The notes under the pieces: generated by a model
What the model was told of the DNA's origin: nothing
The model's input: the letters and a program-made list of their open reading frames with translations, nothing else
Databases searched by the model: none
DNA from: Pantanalinema rosaneae
Lineage (GTDB): Bacteria; Cyanobacteriota; Cyanobacteriia; Leptolyngbyales; Leptolyngbyaceae
Direction: 5' to 3'
Length of the DNA: 64,000 nucleotides
Assembly: GCF_050753385.1 (NCBI RefSeq)
Contig: NZ_JBLZFZ010000023.1
Location: 1 to 64,000, forward strand
Made by a program: the position numbers and the translations under genes
In this document: positions 26,311-35,738 of the stretch, piece by piece
How positions within the stretch are numbered: the stretch's first letter is position 1
Layout: every line of letters starts with the position of its first letter

Positions 26311-28926
26311 TTGTGTATCCACCCATTTGCTATGCCTGCTCTACCGCCGATTCAGGAACCAATTAAACAACAGAGCTTGCTCCAACGGTGGCGGCAGGGA
26401 CTGCCTAAGCCTGATCATACGGTGATACAACCGCGTCAAAATTTAGTTGTGCGCCTGATCATTGCGGCAACGACGTTAACGGTTAGTCTATCGGCTTACT
26501 ACAGTTATCAAGTCGTTCGGAATTTGTTGCTAGATAGCTTGAAAAAGAATGCTTTTTTAGAAGTGCAGCAAGGGGCAGAACGGATTGATACCTGGATTGC
26601 CAAATATAAGGCAGCGTTAGAATCCAGTGCCAACAACCCAACCTTTCGGACAATGAATTGGGCGACGATCGCTCCCTATTTATTAGCAGAACAACAACGG
26701 CTACCGGAGTTTACCTACTTTGGCATGATTACGGCGGATGGCTTCCTCTACACCACCCTGAAAGGGCAGCCCCAAGGAACCATTAATCTCCAAGACCGTA
26801 AACATTTTCAGGAGGCGATCGCAGGAAAGAGTAGCCTCTCTAACCCCCTGGTCGCTCGGGTTCCCCCGGGGGTGAGAGTCGTTGCCTATGCTGTGCCGGT
26901 ATGGTCGGGAAAACCAACGCCAGAACAGCCTTTGGGAACCGTGATTGGGGCAATCAATGGGGTGATTAGTATCAACGAGGTGGTCAATGTTATCAGCAGC
27001 TTACAGTATGGCGAGGGTAGCTATGCCTTTGCCTTGAACTCTAAGGGAGAAGCGATCGTGCATCCCAACGCCTCTCTGATGTCCACCCTGGAAAAGCCTG
27101 CCCCCAGTTTTCTCACCTTCCCAGATAGCGATCTAACCACGATCGCCCAACGGATGGTCAGCGAGGAACAGGGAATCGAGCTAGTTTCTCTGGATGGTGT
27201 TCCCCAGTATGTCGCCTTTATTCCATTACGAGAGGCAAATTGGTCAGTGGCTTTAGTGATTCCGCAAGAGAATATTGAAGCCCAACTCCGCCCCTTAAAC
27301 TTGATGGCATTAGTGGTAGCGGGGTTGACGATTACGATGATTGTTGTGTTGTGGCAGGTGCAAGCGTTCGAGCAGGCGCAACTGAAGAAATCAAAGGCAG
27401 CGGCGGATGCGGCCAAAAAGATCGCTGATTCTGCTAATGAGGCAAAGAGTGAGTTTCTTGCCAATATGAGCCACGAACTGCGAACTCCATTAAATGGCAT
27501 TCTTGGCTATGCCCAAATCCTCAGTCGGGCAGAGACGTGGGGGGAAAAAGAACAGCGTGGTGTCAATATCATTTATCAGTGTGGGTCACACCTGTTAATG
27601 CTGATTAACGACATTTTGGATTTGTCAAAGATTGAAGCTCGCAAGATGGAACTTCAACCCAAAGGCTTCCATCTGCCATCTTTTCTTCAGGGCATTATTG
27701 AGATTAATCGGATTCGTGCCGAGCAAAAAGGGATTGAGTTCAATTATCAGCCCACAGTTCACTTGCCAGAAGGCATTCAAGCGGATGAAAAACGGTTACG
27801 TCAAGTCTTAATTAATTTAATTGGCAATGCGATTAAGTTTACCAAGCAGGGGAGTGTTACATTCCGAGTTGAGCAGGTTGAGCGATCGCTGCCCCCTGAC
27901 CTGACCACGAATGCGATCGAACCCAGTGCTGGCAATCTCGATCGCGTTACGCATGAACAGTATGTCCGGTTGCGGTTTGAAGTCATCGACACGGGGGTAG
28001 GCATTAGTACGGAAGAGATAGATAAAATTTTCCTACCGTTTGAACAGGTTGGTAAGTATAAACATCGGGTAGAGGGCACTGGTTTAGGACTAGCCATTAG
28101 CCACAAAATTGTCAATTTGATGGGCAGCCAAATTCAAGTGCACAGCCAAGTTGATGTCGGCAGTACGTTTTTCTTTGAAGTAGATCTGGCGATCGCGGAA
28201 GAATGGCGGCAGGATGCAACCACTACCGATGGCAGGCGGATCATTGGCTACCAGGGCACTCGCAAAACGATTTTAGTTGTTGATGACAAGTGGGAAAATC
28301 GCTCAGTGCTAGTCAACCTTCTGGAACCTCTGGGATTTAAGCTTGTAGAAGCTGAAAATGGGCAAGAAGCCCTGGAGAAATTAGTTGGTTTAATCCCAGA
28401 TTTAATCATTTCGGATGTGCTGATGCCAGTGATGAATGGCTATGAACTATTACAGCATTTACGCCAATCAGAAACCCTTAAGACCATTCGAGCGATCATT
28501 TCATCGGCATCGGTATCCGAGATGGATCGCCAGAAGAGTTTGGCAGCAGGTGGAGATGATTTTCTGACAAAACCTGTTCAGGCAGATGAATTGTTTCAGA
28601 TATTAGAACAGCATCTTAATCTGGTTTGGAACTATGAAGTATCGGCAGTTAAAACGATCGCGGCACCGCATCTCAGTTCCCCAATGGCTAATATGACGAC
28701 TCATGCTTCAGATCTAGTTCTACCACCCATTGAAACATTAGAAGCACTGCTGGTTTTAGCTCAGCAAGGTCGGCTGAAAAAGTTGATTGAGGAAGTCAAA
28801 GCGCTGGAGCGATCGCAGGCAGAGTACACCCCACTCATTCAACAGATCACTCAACTGGCTCAAAGTTTTCAAGCAGAGAAAATCGAGGAACTCTTAAAAC
28901 AATATATTCAAAGCAAACCTGTATGA
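26311..28926 (+). CDS. Cache-domain hybrid histidine kinase with receiver domain
   Basis: This is an 871-residue protein. Membrane helices at about 47-68 and 331-349 bracket an extracytoplasmic double-Cache sensor (GTINLQDRKHFQEAIAGKSSLSNPLVAR and GSYAFALNSKGEAIVHP are typical). HisKA has its His in MSHELRTPLNG (about 388). HATPase has NLIGNAIKFT, DTGVGI and GTGLGLAI. A receiver follows from about 650 (KTILVVDDKWENRS, phospho-Asp in IISDVLMPVMNG). The last 60 residues are helical and resemble the tail of other cyanobacterial hybrid kinases. An ATG at 26332 is equally plausible. It is first of three consecutive signalling genes. Confidence 0.9.
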   Translation: MCIHPFAMPALPPIQEPIKQQSLLQRWRQGLPKPDHTVIQPRQNLVVRLIIAATTLTVSLSAYYSYQVVRNLLLDSLKKNAFLEVQQGAERIDTWIAKYKAALESSANNPTFRTMNWATIAPYLLAEQQRLPEFTYFGMITADGFLYTTLKGQPQGTINLQDRKHFQEAIAGKSSLSNPLVARVPPGVRVVAYAVPVWSGKPTPEQPLGTVIGAINGVISINEVVNVISSLQYGEGSYAFALNSKGEAIVHPNASLMSTLEKPAPSFLTFPDSDLTTIAQRMVSEEQGIELVSLDGVPQYVAFIPLREANWSVALVIPQENIEAQLRPLNLMALVVAGLTITMIVVLWQVQAFEQAQLKKSKAAADAAKKIADSANEAKSEFLANMSHELRTPLNGILGYAQILSRAETWGEKEQRGVNIIYQCGSHLLMLINDILDLSKIEARKMELQPKGFHLPSFLQGIIEINRIRAEQKGIEFNYQPTVHLPEGIQADEKRLRQVLINLIGNAIKFTKQGSVTFRVEQVERSLPPDLTTNAIEPSAGNLDRVTHEQYVRLRFEVIDTGVGISTEEIDKIFLPFEQVGKYKHRVEGTGLGLAISHKIVNLMGSQIQVHSQVDVGSTFFFEVDLAIAEEWRQDATTTDGRRIIGYQGTRKTILVVDDKWENRSVLVNLLEPLGFKLVEAENGQEALEKLVGLIPDLIISDVLMPVMNGYELLQHLRQSETLKTIRAIISSASVSEMDRQKSLAAGGDDFLTKPVQADELFQILEQHLNLVWNYEVSAVKTIAAPHLSSPMANMTTHASDLVLPPIETLEALLVLAQQGRLKKLIEEVKALERSQAEYTPLIQQITQLAQSFQAEKIEELLKQYIQSKPV

Positions 28927-28961
28927 CGGCTGTAATAACAATTTAGCGTGAGATAACTGGC

Positions 28962-30305
28962 ATGATGAAAGATTCCCCGTTAATTCTAGTTGTTGATGAT
29001 ACCTTATCGAACTTGGAGCTGATTTCTGAGGCATTAAGCGATGCTGGATACGAAGTGGCGATCGCGCTGGATGGCGAGCGGGCATTGAAGCAAATTCCAT
29101 ATAGTTTGCCAGATTTGATTTTACTGGATTTAATGATGCCAGGAATTGATGGGTTTGAAACCTGCAAGCGGTTAAAGGAAAACCCTCAAAGTCGTGATAT
29201 TCCAGTCATTTTCATGACCGCTTCCTCCGATACAGAGAATAAGGTGAAAGGCTTTAGTTTAGGGGCAGTTGATTATATTACTAAACCATTTCAGGAAGCT
29301 GAAGTGTTAGCCCGGGTGCAACTGCATTTACAACTCCGCTACCTGAATAAGAATTTGGAAGCAATGGTCGCTGCCAGAACGGCAGAACTCACTCGCGCCT
29401 TGACGGACTTACAAGAATCCCAATTACGTTTAGCCCAACAGGAAAAGATGTCTACCTTAGGGCAATTAGTGGCGGGAGTTGCCCATGAAATCAATAATCC
29501 AGTTGGGTTTATTAACGGAAACCTCAACCATGCTGAAACCTATGTCAAGGATCTCCTGTACTTGATTGATGTGTATCAGCATCACTGCCCCAATCCAGGC
29601 ACTGAAGTGGAGACGGCGATCGATACGATTGATCTGGAGTATCTACGTGAGGATTTTCCCAAACTGTTGCTCTCAATGAAAGAAGGGGTGGAACGCATTT
29701 GTAAAATCAGTACCAGCTTACGCACCTTCTCTAGAGGGGACAACGATCACCCCATTCTATTTGACATTCATGAAGGAATTGATAGTACCCTGATGATCCT
29801 GAAGCATCGCCTTAAGGAAAATGAGCAGCGTCCGGCGATCGAGATCAAAAAAGACTACGGAACCCTACCAGCCATCCCTTGCTTTCCCGGACAACTGAAT
29901 CAAGTCTTTATGAATTTCCTGGCAAACGCGATCGATGCCTTGGAAGAATCCAATCACGGTCGCAGCTTTGAGGAGATTCGCGCCCACCCTAACCGGATTC
30001 TGATTCAGACTAGGCTAACGGAAACCAACGATCAAGTTATCATTCGCATTCATGATAATGGGATTGGTATGTCTGAGGATGTGCAGAAGAAATTGTTTGA
30101 TCATGTATTTACGACCAAGCCTGTAGGAGTGGGAACGGGGTTAGGACTCTCGATTACCCGCCAAATTGTTGTTGATAAGCATGGTGGTACATTGAAAGTT
30201 AACTCAGTCTTGGGGCAGGGATCAGAATTTATCATCAGTCTACCGATTCAAGCCTGTTCCATTCCTGATCGTCCCAAGTATGGTTTAACGACCAGCCAAG
30301 CATAG
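28962..30305 (+). CDS. Receiver-histidine kinase hybrid (REC-HisKA-HATPase)
   Basis: This soluble 447-residue protein has an N-terminal receiver (residues 6-125, DD pair, phospho-acceptor Asp56 in LLDLMMPGIDG, Lys in ITKPFQ), a coiled coil, HisKA with His175 in AGVAHEINNPVGF (the AHEINNP type) and HATPase ending GVGTGLGLSI and GQGSEFIISLP. It starts 35 bases after the Cache kinase and is a probable partner in a phosphorelay. Its receiver is closely similar to that of the next gene, which points to tandem duplication. Confidence 0.92.
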   Translation: MMKDSPLILVVDDTLSNLELISEALSDAGYEVAIALDGERALKQIPYSLPDLILLDLMMPGIDGFETCKRLKENPQSRDIPVIFMTASSDTENKVKGFSLGAVDYITKPFQEAEVLARVQLHLQLRYLNKNLEAMVAARTAELTRALTDLQESQLRLAQQEKMSTLGQLVAGVAHEINNPVGFINGNLNHAETYVKDLLYLIDVYQHHCPNPGTEVETAIDTIDLEYLREDFPKLLLSMKEGVERICKISTSLRTFSRGDNDHPILFDIHEGIDSTLMILKHRLKENEQRPAIEIKKDYGTLPAIPCFPGQLNQVFMNFLANAIDALEESNHGRSFEEIRAHPNRILIQTRLTETNDQVIIRIHDNGIGMSEDVQKKLFDHVFTTKPVGVGTGLGLSITRQIVVDKHGGTLKVNSVLGQGSEFIISLPIQACSIPDRPKYGLTTSQA

Positions 30306-30384
30306 GAGGTGAAGCGCTTAATGGTCATCAAACATCGAACAGCATCAAGTTTAAATCGACTTTGCCATTAGTTTGATAGTCGTC

Positions 30385-32085
30385 ATGGAAGCTTCTCATA
30401 AAAATGTAATTTTAATTGTTGATGATAATGCCGCTAATTTAGAAGTCCTCTCTCATTTCTTAGATGAAGCCGGATTTGAAGTAGCGATCGCGTTAGACGG
30501 TGAGCGTGCCCTGAAGCAGGTACAGTATTGTCTACCCGATTTAATTTTATTAGATGTGATTATGCCGGGAATTGATGGGTTTGCCACCTGCGAACGACTC
30601 AAAGCAAACCTGATTACCAGCGAAATTCCCATTATTTTTATGACAGCCTTATCAGAAACAGTGGATAAGGTACGTGGGCTAAATTTGGGAGCAGTCGATT
30701 ACATTACTAAACCCTTCCAACAGGATGAAGTATTGGCGAGGGTACGGCTGCATCTAAAGCTACAACATTTAACTAAAACGCTGGAACAACAAAATCACTT
30801 TTTAAAACAGCAAACCCAGCAACTAGAACAATCACTTAACTTTGAAGCGTTATTAAAACGGATTACCGATAAAGTCCGAGATAGTTTGGATGAACAACAA
30901 ATCTTGCAGACGGCGGTTGAAGAGTTGGTGCGGGGTCTGGGCATCTGTGCCTGTGATACAGCGTTGTTTAATTTGGCTCAGGATACCCTGACAGTAACCC
31001 ATGAGGTGATCAAACATGGTGTGTCTTTACGGAGCGCCGTCACGCAACTGACTGCCTTTTCTGATACATTGCCCCAGCTTCTCCAGGGTCAACCCATCCA
31101 GTTTTGTGAGTTAACTCCCAAGTTAGTCAAACCTGACTGGCAACCCAACTCTATTTTAAATTGCCCCATCATTGATGACCAAAGTGTCTTAGGAGATTTG
31201 TGGTTAGCCCGATCGCCGGACACCGGATTTAGCGAACCAGAGATTCGTTTAGTCCAACAGGTTGCCAATCAATGTGCGATCGCGATTCGGCAAGCTCGGC
31301 TTTACCAGGCCAGTCAAACCCGCCTCGCAGCATTAGAGCATTTGAACCAATTAAAAGATGATTTTCTCAGTACCGTTTCGCATGAGTTGCGATCGCCTGT
31401 AACCAACATGAAAATGGCAATCCAAATGCTAGAGTTGGTGTTTAAGCAAATTCAGAATAACCTAGCCCAGGCAGATGAATTGCACCTGATTCCCCCCAAA
31501 GCGAACCAACGCATCTCGCAATATTTGCACATTTTGACTAATGAGTGCGATCGTGAGATTAGCCTGGTGAATGACTTACTAGATCTCCAACGGCTGGAGG
31601 CAGGTAAACAACCATTAGTGATTGAGCCAATTGATTTAACCTGTTGGCTGCCGAACTTGTTGAGTTCATTTCAGGAACGGGCTCAGGTGCGCCACCAATC
31701 CCTGGTTTTAGAAATACCGGATGCTTTGCCACCCATCTTAGCTGACCCTAACGCCTTAAAGCGAATTCTGGCAGAACTCTTACACAATGCCTGCAAATAT
31801 ACGCCACCGGAGGAACGGATTGTCATCCAGGTCAACGCTGAACCGGAGCGAATTCGCTGGCAAATCACGAATTATGGTACAGAAATTCCGGTTGACGAGT
31901 TACCCCATATTTTCAAAAAGTTCTATCGTGTGATTGGTACAGATCAATGGCAACAGGGGGGAACGGGTCTAGGGCTGGCGCTGGTGAAGAGACTGGTAGA
32001 ACACATGGCAGGTAAGATTGAGGCGAGTAGTGGTCAAGGACAAACGACGTTCACACTGACGATTCCATCTGCGGTTCCGGTCTAG
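30385..32085 (+). CDS. REC-GAF-histidine kinase hybrid
   Basis: This soluble protein has about 566 residues. The receiver has Asp57 in LLDVIMPGIDG. A coiled coil follows, then a GAF domain at about 160-310 (DEQQILQTAVEELVRG through VANQCAIAIRQARLY). HisKA contains TVSHELRSPVTNMK and HATPase has NACKYTPPEE and GTGLGLALVKRLVEHM. No chromophore Cys is obvious in the GAF domain. A TTG at 30373 is in frame, but the ATG at 30385 is preferred. With the two genes before it, it makes a three-kinase signalling unit with no dedicated DNA-binding output in the cluster. Confidence 0.9.
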   Translation: MEASHKNVILIVDDNAANLEVLSHFLDEAGFEVAIALDGERALKQVQYCLPDLILLDVIMPGIDGFATCERLKANLITSEIPIIFMTALSETVDKVRGLNLGAVDYITKPFQQDEVLARVRLHLKLQHLTKTLEQQNHFLKQQTQQLEQSLNFEALLKRITDKVRDSLDEQQILQTAVEELVRGLGICACDTALFNLAQDTLTVTHEVIKHGVSLRSAVTQLTAFSDTLPQLLQGQPIQFCELTPKLVKPDWQPNSILNCPIIDDQSVLGDLWLARSPDTGFSEPEIRLVQQVANQCAIAIRQARLYQASQTRLAALEHLNQLKDDFLSTVSHELRSPVTNMKMAIQMLELVFKQIQNNLAQADELHLIPPKANQRISQYLHILTNECDREISLVNDLLDLQRLEAGKQPLVIEPIDLTCWLPNLLSSFQERAQVRHQSLVLEIPDALPPILADPNALKRILAELLHNACKYTPPEERIVIQVNAEPERIRWQITNYGTEIPVDELPHIFKKFYRVIGTDQWQQGGTGLGLALVKRLVEHMAGKIEASSGQGQTTFTLTIPSAVPV

Positions 32086-32234
32086 AAAGTGATTTTATCA
32101 GGGCAACGCCTTTAGATAAAAATTGCTGCCATCCTCGCAGCATCGATCGCCTCAAGGCTTTGCCGTTACAGACCGGGCTGGCAGTTGCTTTATCAGGCTT
32201 GTTATCCTACGAATGTGGTTTAAAGGTGGACTGA

Positions 32235-33167
32235 ATGCAGAAAAGAAACGTTTATTCTCTCCTTTGCCTGCTAGGAGCGATCGTGGTCACGTTTGTTGGC
32301 AGCTATCCGCTAGCCGCAGATCCATTAACGGAGCCTTTTGTCTATGATCGTCAGCAACCTTTAGATATTCAAATTGCCGCTGTTCGCACAGACCAGAACC
32401 TCAAAATTTATGATTTAACCTATGCCAGTCCGGCGGGTGGACGGGTACCTGCCTATTTAGTGGCAAAAGCTGGAACCGGTTCGTTTGCCGGTGTTCTGAT
32501 GTTGCATGGGGTTGAGGGATCTCGGGATACCAGCCTTAACTCTGCCAAAGAGCTTGCGCGTGCTGGAGCCGTTGTGCTGGCAGTGAGTGCGCCCTTTGCC
32601 CGTCCCGGTTATTCTGGCAGACCGGGTTCACCCCTAACCTTTACGGAGCGCGATCGGGAATATCAGATTCAAATCATCCAGGATTTACAACGGGGGGTTG
32701 ATTTGTTGCTCGATCGGCCAGAGGTCGATCCACAGCGACTTGCCTTTGTAGGATATAGCTATGGTGGCTCAATGGGTGGGCTGTTAGCAGGTATTGAGCG
32801 CCGGATTAAAGCCTATGGATTGATGGTTGCCAGTAGTGGTTCCATTGCTTTTTGTACCGTCGGACAACGACGACATTGCAATTTAAATGATATTCCACCC
32901 GCCCGCAGGCAACCGTGGTTAAAAGCGATGCAGCCGATCGAACCGATTCGGTACATTGGTCACGCCGCTCCAGCTACCCTGTTATTTCTAAATGGACGGC
33001 ATGATCAAGTGATTGAGTATGCCGATGCCTCAGCCTTTCAGCAAGCCGCCAGTCAGCCGAAACAAGTCAAGTGGTACGATGCGGGGCATGGTCTGCCTCC
33101 AGAAGCCATCCGCGATCTATATGTCTGGTTAGCTGAGCAAATCCAGCTTAATCTCCCCCAGTCCTAA
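32235..33167 (+). CDS. Exported alpha/beta hydrolase, dienelactone-hydrolase-like
   Basis: This 310-residue protein has a signal peptide (residues 1-28, cleavage near PLAADP). The fold begins GVLMLHGVEGSRDT. The nucleophile elbow is GYSYGGSMGG, Asp lies in NGRHDQVIEY and His in YDAGHGLPP, so the catalytic triad is complete. Cys occurs only in an internal segment (FCTVGQRRHCN), where it may form a disulfide. It is probably a periplasmic esterase or peptidase-like hydrolase with unknown substrate. Confidence 0.85.
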   Translation: MQKRNVYSLLCLLGAIVVTFVGSYPLAADPLTEPFVYDRQQPLDIQIAAVRTDQNLKIYDLTYASPAGGRVPAYLVAKAGTGSFAGVLMLHGVEGSRDTSLNSAKELARAGAVVLAVSAPFARPGYSGRPGSPLTFTERDREYQIQIIQDLQRGVDLLLDRPEVDPQRLAFVGYSYGGSMGGLLAGIERRIKAYGLMVASSGSIAFCTVGQRRHCNLNDIPPARRQPWLKAMQPIEPIRYIGHAAPATLLFLNGRHDQVIEYADASAFQQAASQPKQVKWYDAGHGLPPEAIRDLYVWLAEQIQLNLPQS

Positions 33168-33235
33168 TATGAGCCATCTCATAGATGAAAGCTTGTCCAG
33201 GGTCTAGAGTGGAACTAGTTTAGCTTCCTGGCGTT

Positions 33236-34114
33236 ATGACATCCCCTCACCTGAGTTCTGCCACCGAACCGACTGCTTCCCCGCGATCGCAGTCCTTGCA
33301 TTTCCCGGCTTGGTGCCGTCCCACGGTTTCGCCTGAGCATGGAGTTTACATCGTTTTGCTCGTCGCGTTTTTCACAGGGGCAGCCGCCGCCCAACAATGG
33401 ACTTGGGCAACCACCCTGGCGCTGATTTGTGCCTTCTGCGGATTTCAAGCCGAGCATCCCCTCGTGGTACAAATTCGCCAGCGTAAATCCTGGAAACCAC
33501 GATTTTTACTGTGGGGTAGCGTCTATGGTGGGATGGCGGCAACGATCGCTCTATATCTCTACTGGCACACTGGCAGATGGTTCTCACCCCTGCTCGGAAT
33601 TTATGCGAGTGCGATCGTTGCCCTGGGGATGGATAGTGTGTCTGTTTTCCAGCGCGAACAGAAAGCGATTGTCAACGAGTTGATCACATTTGCCGCCGTT
33701 TGTTTAGCGGCTCCCTTTGCCTATGTCGTCACAACGAATGATTTAACGCCCACAGCGATCGGCTTGTGGCTGCTCAATACCTTATTTTTCTCCAGTGCAA
33801 TTTTCACTGTGAAACTGCGAAAACTGAAATCAGAGGAATCTCTAGAAGCCGCGATTCGACGATTAATAGTTTATCACCTGATTGCCAGTGTTCTGGTTGT
33901 GGGATTAGCTGGATTTGGTGTGGTATCGCTCTGGACAGCCCTACCCTTTAGCCTGGTGCTGGTCAAAGTTGGTTTAATTCTCTGGCAGCGCCAATGGTAC
34001 TGCACCACCCGAATTCAATTCGTTGCCATGCTCGAAACCGGTTCGGCTTTAGCGTTTGGCAGCTTGACAGCCCTCTCGGTTCTACCGACTCACCTGGCTA
34101 ATTACACTATGTAG
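33236..34114 (+). CDS. YwiC-like membrane protein
   Basis: This 292-residue protein has eight or nine hydrophobic helices. The N-terminal SPEHGVYIVLLVAFFTGA matches the P-x-EHG start of YwiC-like proteins, and polar residues recur in the helix loops as in UbiA-like folds. Function is unknown in all relatives I can name. The gene follows the hydrolase after 68 bases and could share its transcript. Confidence 0.7.
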   Translation: MTSPHLSSATEPTASPRSQSLHFPAWCRPTVSPEHGVYIVLLVAFFTGAAAAQQWTWATTLALICAFCGFQAEHPLVVQIRQRKSWKPRFLLWGSVYGGMAATIALYLYWHTGRWFSPLLGIYASAIVALGMDSVSVFQREQKAIVNELITFAAVCLAAPFAYVVTTNDLTPTAIGLWLLNTLFFSSAIFTVKLRKLKSEESLEAAIRRLIVYHLIASVLVVGLAGFGVVSLWTALPFSLVLVKVGLILWQRQWYCTTRIQFVAMLETGSALAFGSLTALSVLPTHLANYTM

Positions 34115-34211
34115 CTCCGGGTGGCGCAACCACCAGGCAAGGGCTAATTGACTCAGGGCAAAAAATGCCGCTATTTGAACAAAGTGGAAGTAGTGTTCCG
34201 TCAGGAAAATT

Positions 34212-34276
34212 TTGACGGGTCGAAGACCTGCAAAATTCAGCCTCAATCAACAACCTGGGTTTTAGCGACCCGTCAA
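34212..34276. repeat. Spaced inverted repeat
   Basis: TTGACGGGTCG and CGACCCGTCAA are perfect 11-bp arms separated by 43 bases. The loop contains an AACCTGGGTT stretch. It may be a folded RNA element or remnant mobile element ends. Confidence 0.6.
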
Positions 34277-34476
34277 TGATTAATTGACTGACCAGTAGAC
34301 ATCGGAGGAAGAAAGGGCAAGGTTAGGCCTATCTACATTACCACCCATCAGTTTTTGCGACACAACCAAAATTGCCGCTTACCGCGATTTTCACTTGGTT
34401 AAACCACACCACTCCCTACTCCCCACTCCCCATCTTCACTGTGGTTTATTCATCTGACAACGGCTGTAATTAAAAT

Positions 34477-34499
34477 CCCCAACTCTCTGAAGAGCGGGG
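34477..34499 (-). terminator. Probable intrinsic terminator
   Basis: On the minus strand CCCCGCTCT-TCAG-AGAGTTGGGG forms a stem and is followed by ATTTTAATT. It lies 38 bases after the stop of the secreted-protein gene at 34537. Confidence 0.55.
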
Positions 34500-34536
34500 G
34501 ACTAACATTGGCTGATCTTTAGAAGGTGAGAAAACA

Positions 34537-34998
34537 TTAACTACATCCTGAAACAGATACCCGATAAGAGTTGCCAATGACAGGAACGCCGCCAACTTGC
34601 ACATTAACCTGATAAGGATTGGCACTTGCCCGAGGGATACCAGCGATCGAAAAGGTTTGCCGTTCGGGTAACCCAGTTACCTGGTTATAGACAGTATCGG
34701 CAGTATCATCATTGTATTTCAGATTCATTTGCACGTTATAATCGCCACCATTAAGGGGCAGAATGTTAACAACATAACGGCGGAATGATTGAGTGTTCGG
34801 AATCAGGAAATCGGTATGCCAATTATCCCGTGTGATTCCTGTTCCGGGTGGCGAAACGGATTTTTCAACTACTGTTGTGTTTTCACCTACCACACGTAAA
34901 GGCGTACAGGTTTGAGCGCTGGCGGATTGAGCCGCTGCTGGTAGACTAGCTAACACAACCGTACCCACGATCGCTGTGCGACCGAACCAAGCCATCAT
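34537..34998 (-). CDS. Secreted protein of unknown function
   Basis: This 153-residue protein has a clear signal peptide (residues 1-28, cleavage at SASAQ). The mature part is beta-rich with two cysteines (QTCTPL near the start, VSGCS at the end), probably a disulfide closing a beta sandwich. TRDNWHTDFLIPNTQSFRRYVV looks like a conserved core, but I do not recognise a family. It is the only gene between a terminator and the GlsB-like gene that is transcribed in the same direction. Confidence 0.7.
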   Translation of the reverse strand: MMAWFGRTAIVGTVVLASLPAAAQSASAQTCTPLRVVGENTTVVEKSVSPPGTGITRDNWHTDFLIPNTQSFRRYVVNILPLNGGDYNVQMNLKYNDDTADTVYNQVTGLPERQTFSIAGIPRASANPYQVNVQVGGVPVIGNSYRVSVSGCS

Positions 34999-35077
34999 GA
35001 GAGATTCCTCCTATTTAACGTTATTTAATCGACTCATCTGCCAATTCCGGCAGAATCATGGGAGTTAACAATGCAAT

Positions 35078-35347
35078 TTATGCCCGCCGCCGAATCATCG
35101 ATTCCCAAATGAAGATGGCAATCATCGCGCCAATCACTGCCACAATCACTCCAGGGATACTGAGACTGGCCGCCGTAAATTGTAGGGTTCCTGTCTGGAT
35201 CAGGGTCATCACACTGCCACCAATCACCGCTCCGATAATGCCCAGGATGATGTCACTAATCCAGCCACCGCCCTGCGTACCAGGATAAATCATTTTAGCG
35301 ATCGCTCCAGCCAGAAAACCTAAGATAATCCAGGCAAGAATATTCAT
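35078..35347 (-). CDS. GlsB/YeaQ/YmgE-family small membrane protein
   Basis: This 89-residue protein has three hydrophobic helices and the family signature LAWIILGFLAGAIAKMIYPGTQGGGWISDIILGIIGAVIGG. The family (once called transglycosylase-associated) is induced by envelope and acid stress in many bacteria. About 115 bases upstream, in the opposite orientation, lies a GTCAC direct-repeat box. Confidence 0.92.
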   Translation of the reverse strand: MNILAWIILGFLAGAIAKMIYPGTQGGGWISDIILGIIGAVIGGSVMTLIQTGTLQFTAASLSIPGVIVAVIGAMIAIFIWESMIRRRA

Positions 35348-35738
35348 CGTTGTATCCTCAAATGTGATTACAACTGAATCCTATCGCTGTTTTAGTTGTA
35401 AATCCTCAATCAAAAGTTGAGCTATGAAATCCAAAAATATCTTTCACTTGATTTTTTCAATGTCACTTTCATGTCACTTTCATCTCCACTGTTCTCAAAA
35501 GCTAGCTGACATGATTAATGAATTCTATTGTGTTTTATTACACATAAAACTTGAGTTGGAAGACCTCCCCTGGCTGAAAGATTTTAGCAACGTGACCTAT
35601 CCTGTCCGCGATCGTGGCGGTTCATGAGCAGGCACAGCTAGTTCCTAGCACTGGTCTATATTTGCCATCCAGGCGGATTGAAGGCTAAATTCTAATGGCG
35701 TAGGATGGCTCAAGTACCAGGAAAACATTGTCGCTATT
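35348..35738. other. Divergent intergenic region with a GTCAC box
   Basis: This region lies between the GlsB-like and ExoD genes. A GTCAC-N6-GTCAC element at 35462-35477 is the main feature. A 67-codon frame spans it, but it lacks support. No other gene is seen. Confidence 0.55.
35462..35500 (+). promoter_or_regulatory. GTCAC-box promoter (weak copy)
   Basis: GTCACTTTCATGTCAC is an 11-bp-period direct repeat identical in form to the boxes at 46-62 kb. The hexamer 17 bases on (TCAAAA) is a poor -10. It points at the exoD-like gene 240 bases downstream, or it may be a distal site for the GlsB-like gene. Confidence 0.5.

Larger units (their letters stand above)
34115..34536. other. Convergent intergenic region with stem structures
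   Basis: I see no gene. It holds an inverted repeat with 11-bp arms (34212-34222 and 34266-34276) and a terminator-like hairpin at 34477-34499. Confidence 0.6.

Noticed and set aside
35424..35627. 67-codon plus-strand frame
   Set aside because: It has no ribosome-binding site or family likeness, and it overlaps a GTCAC promoter box.
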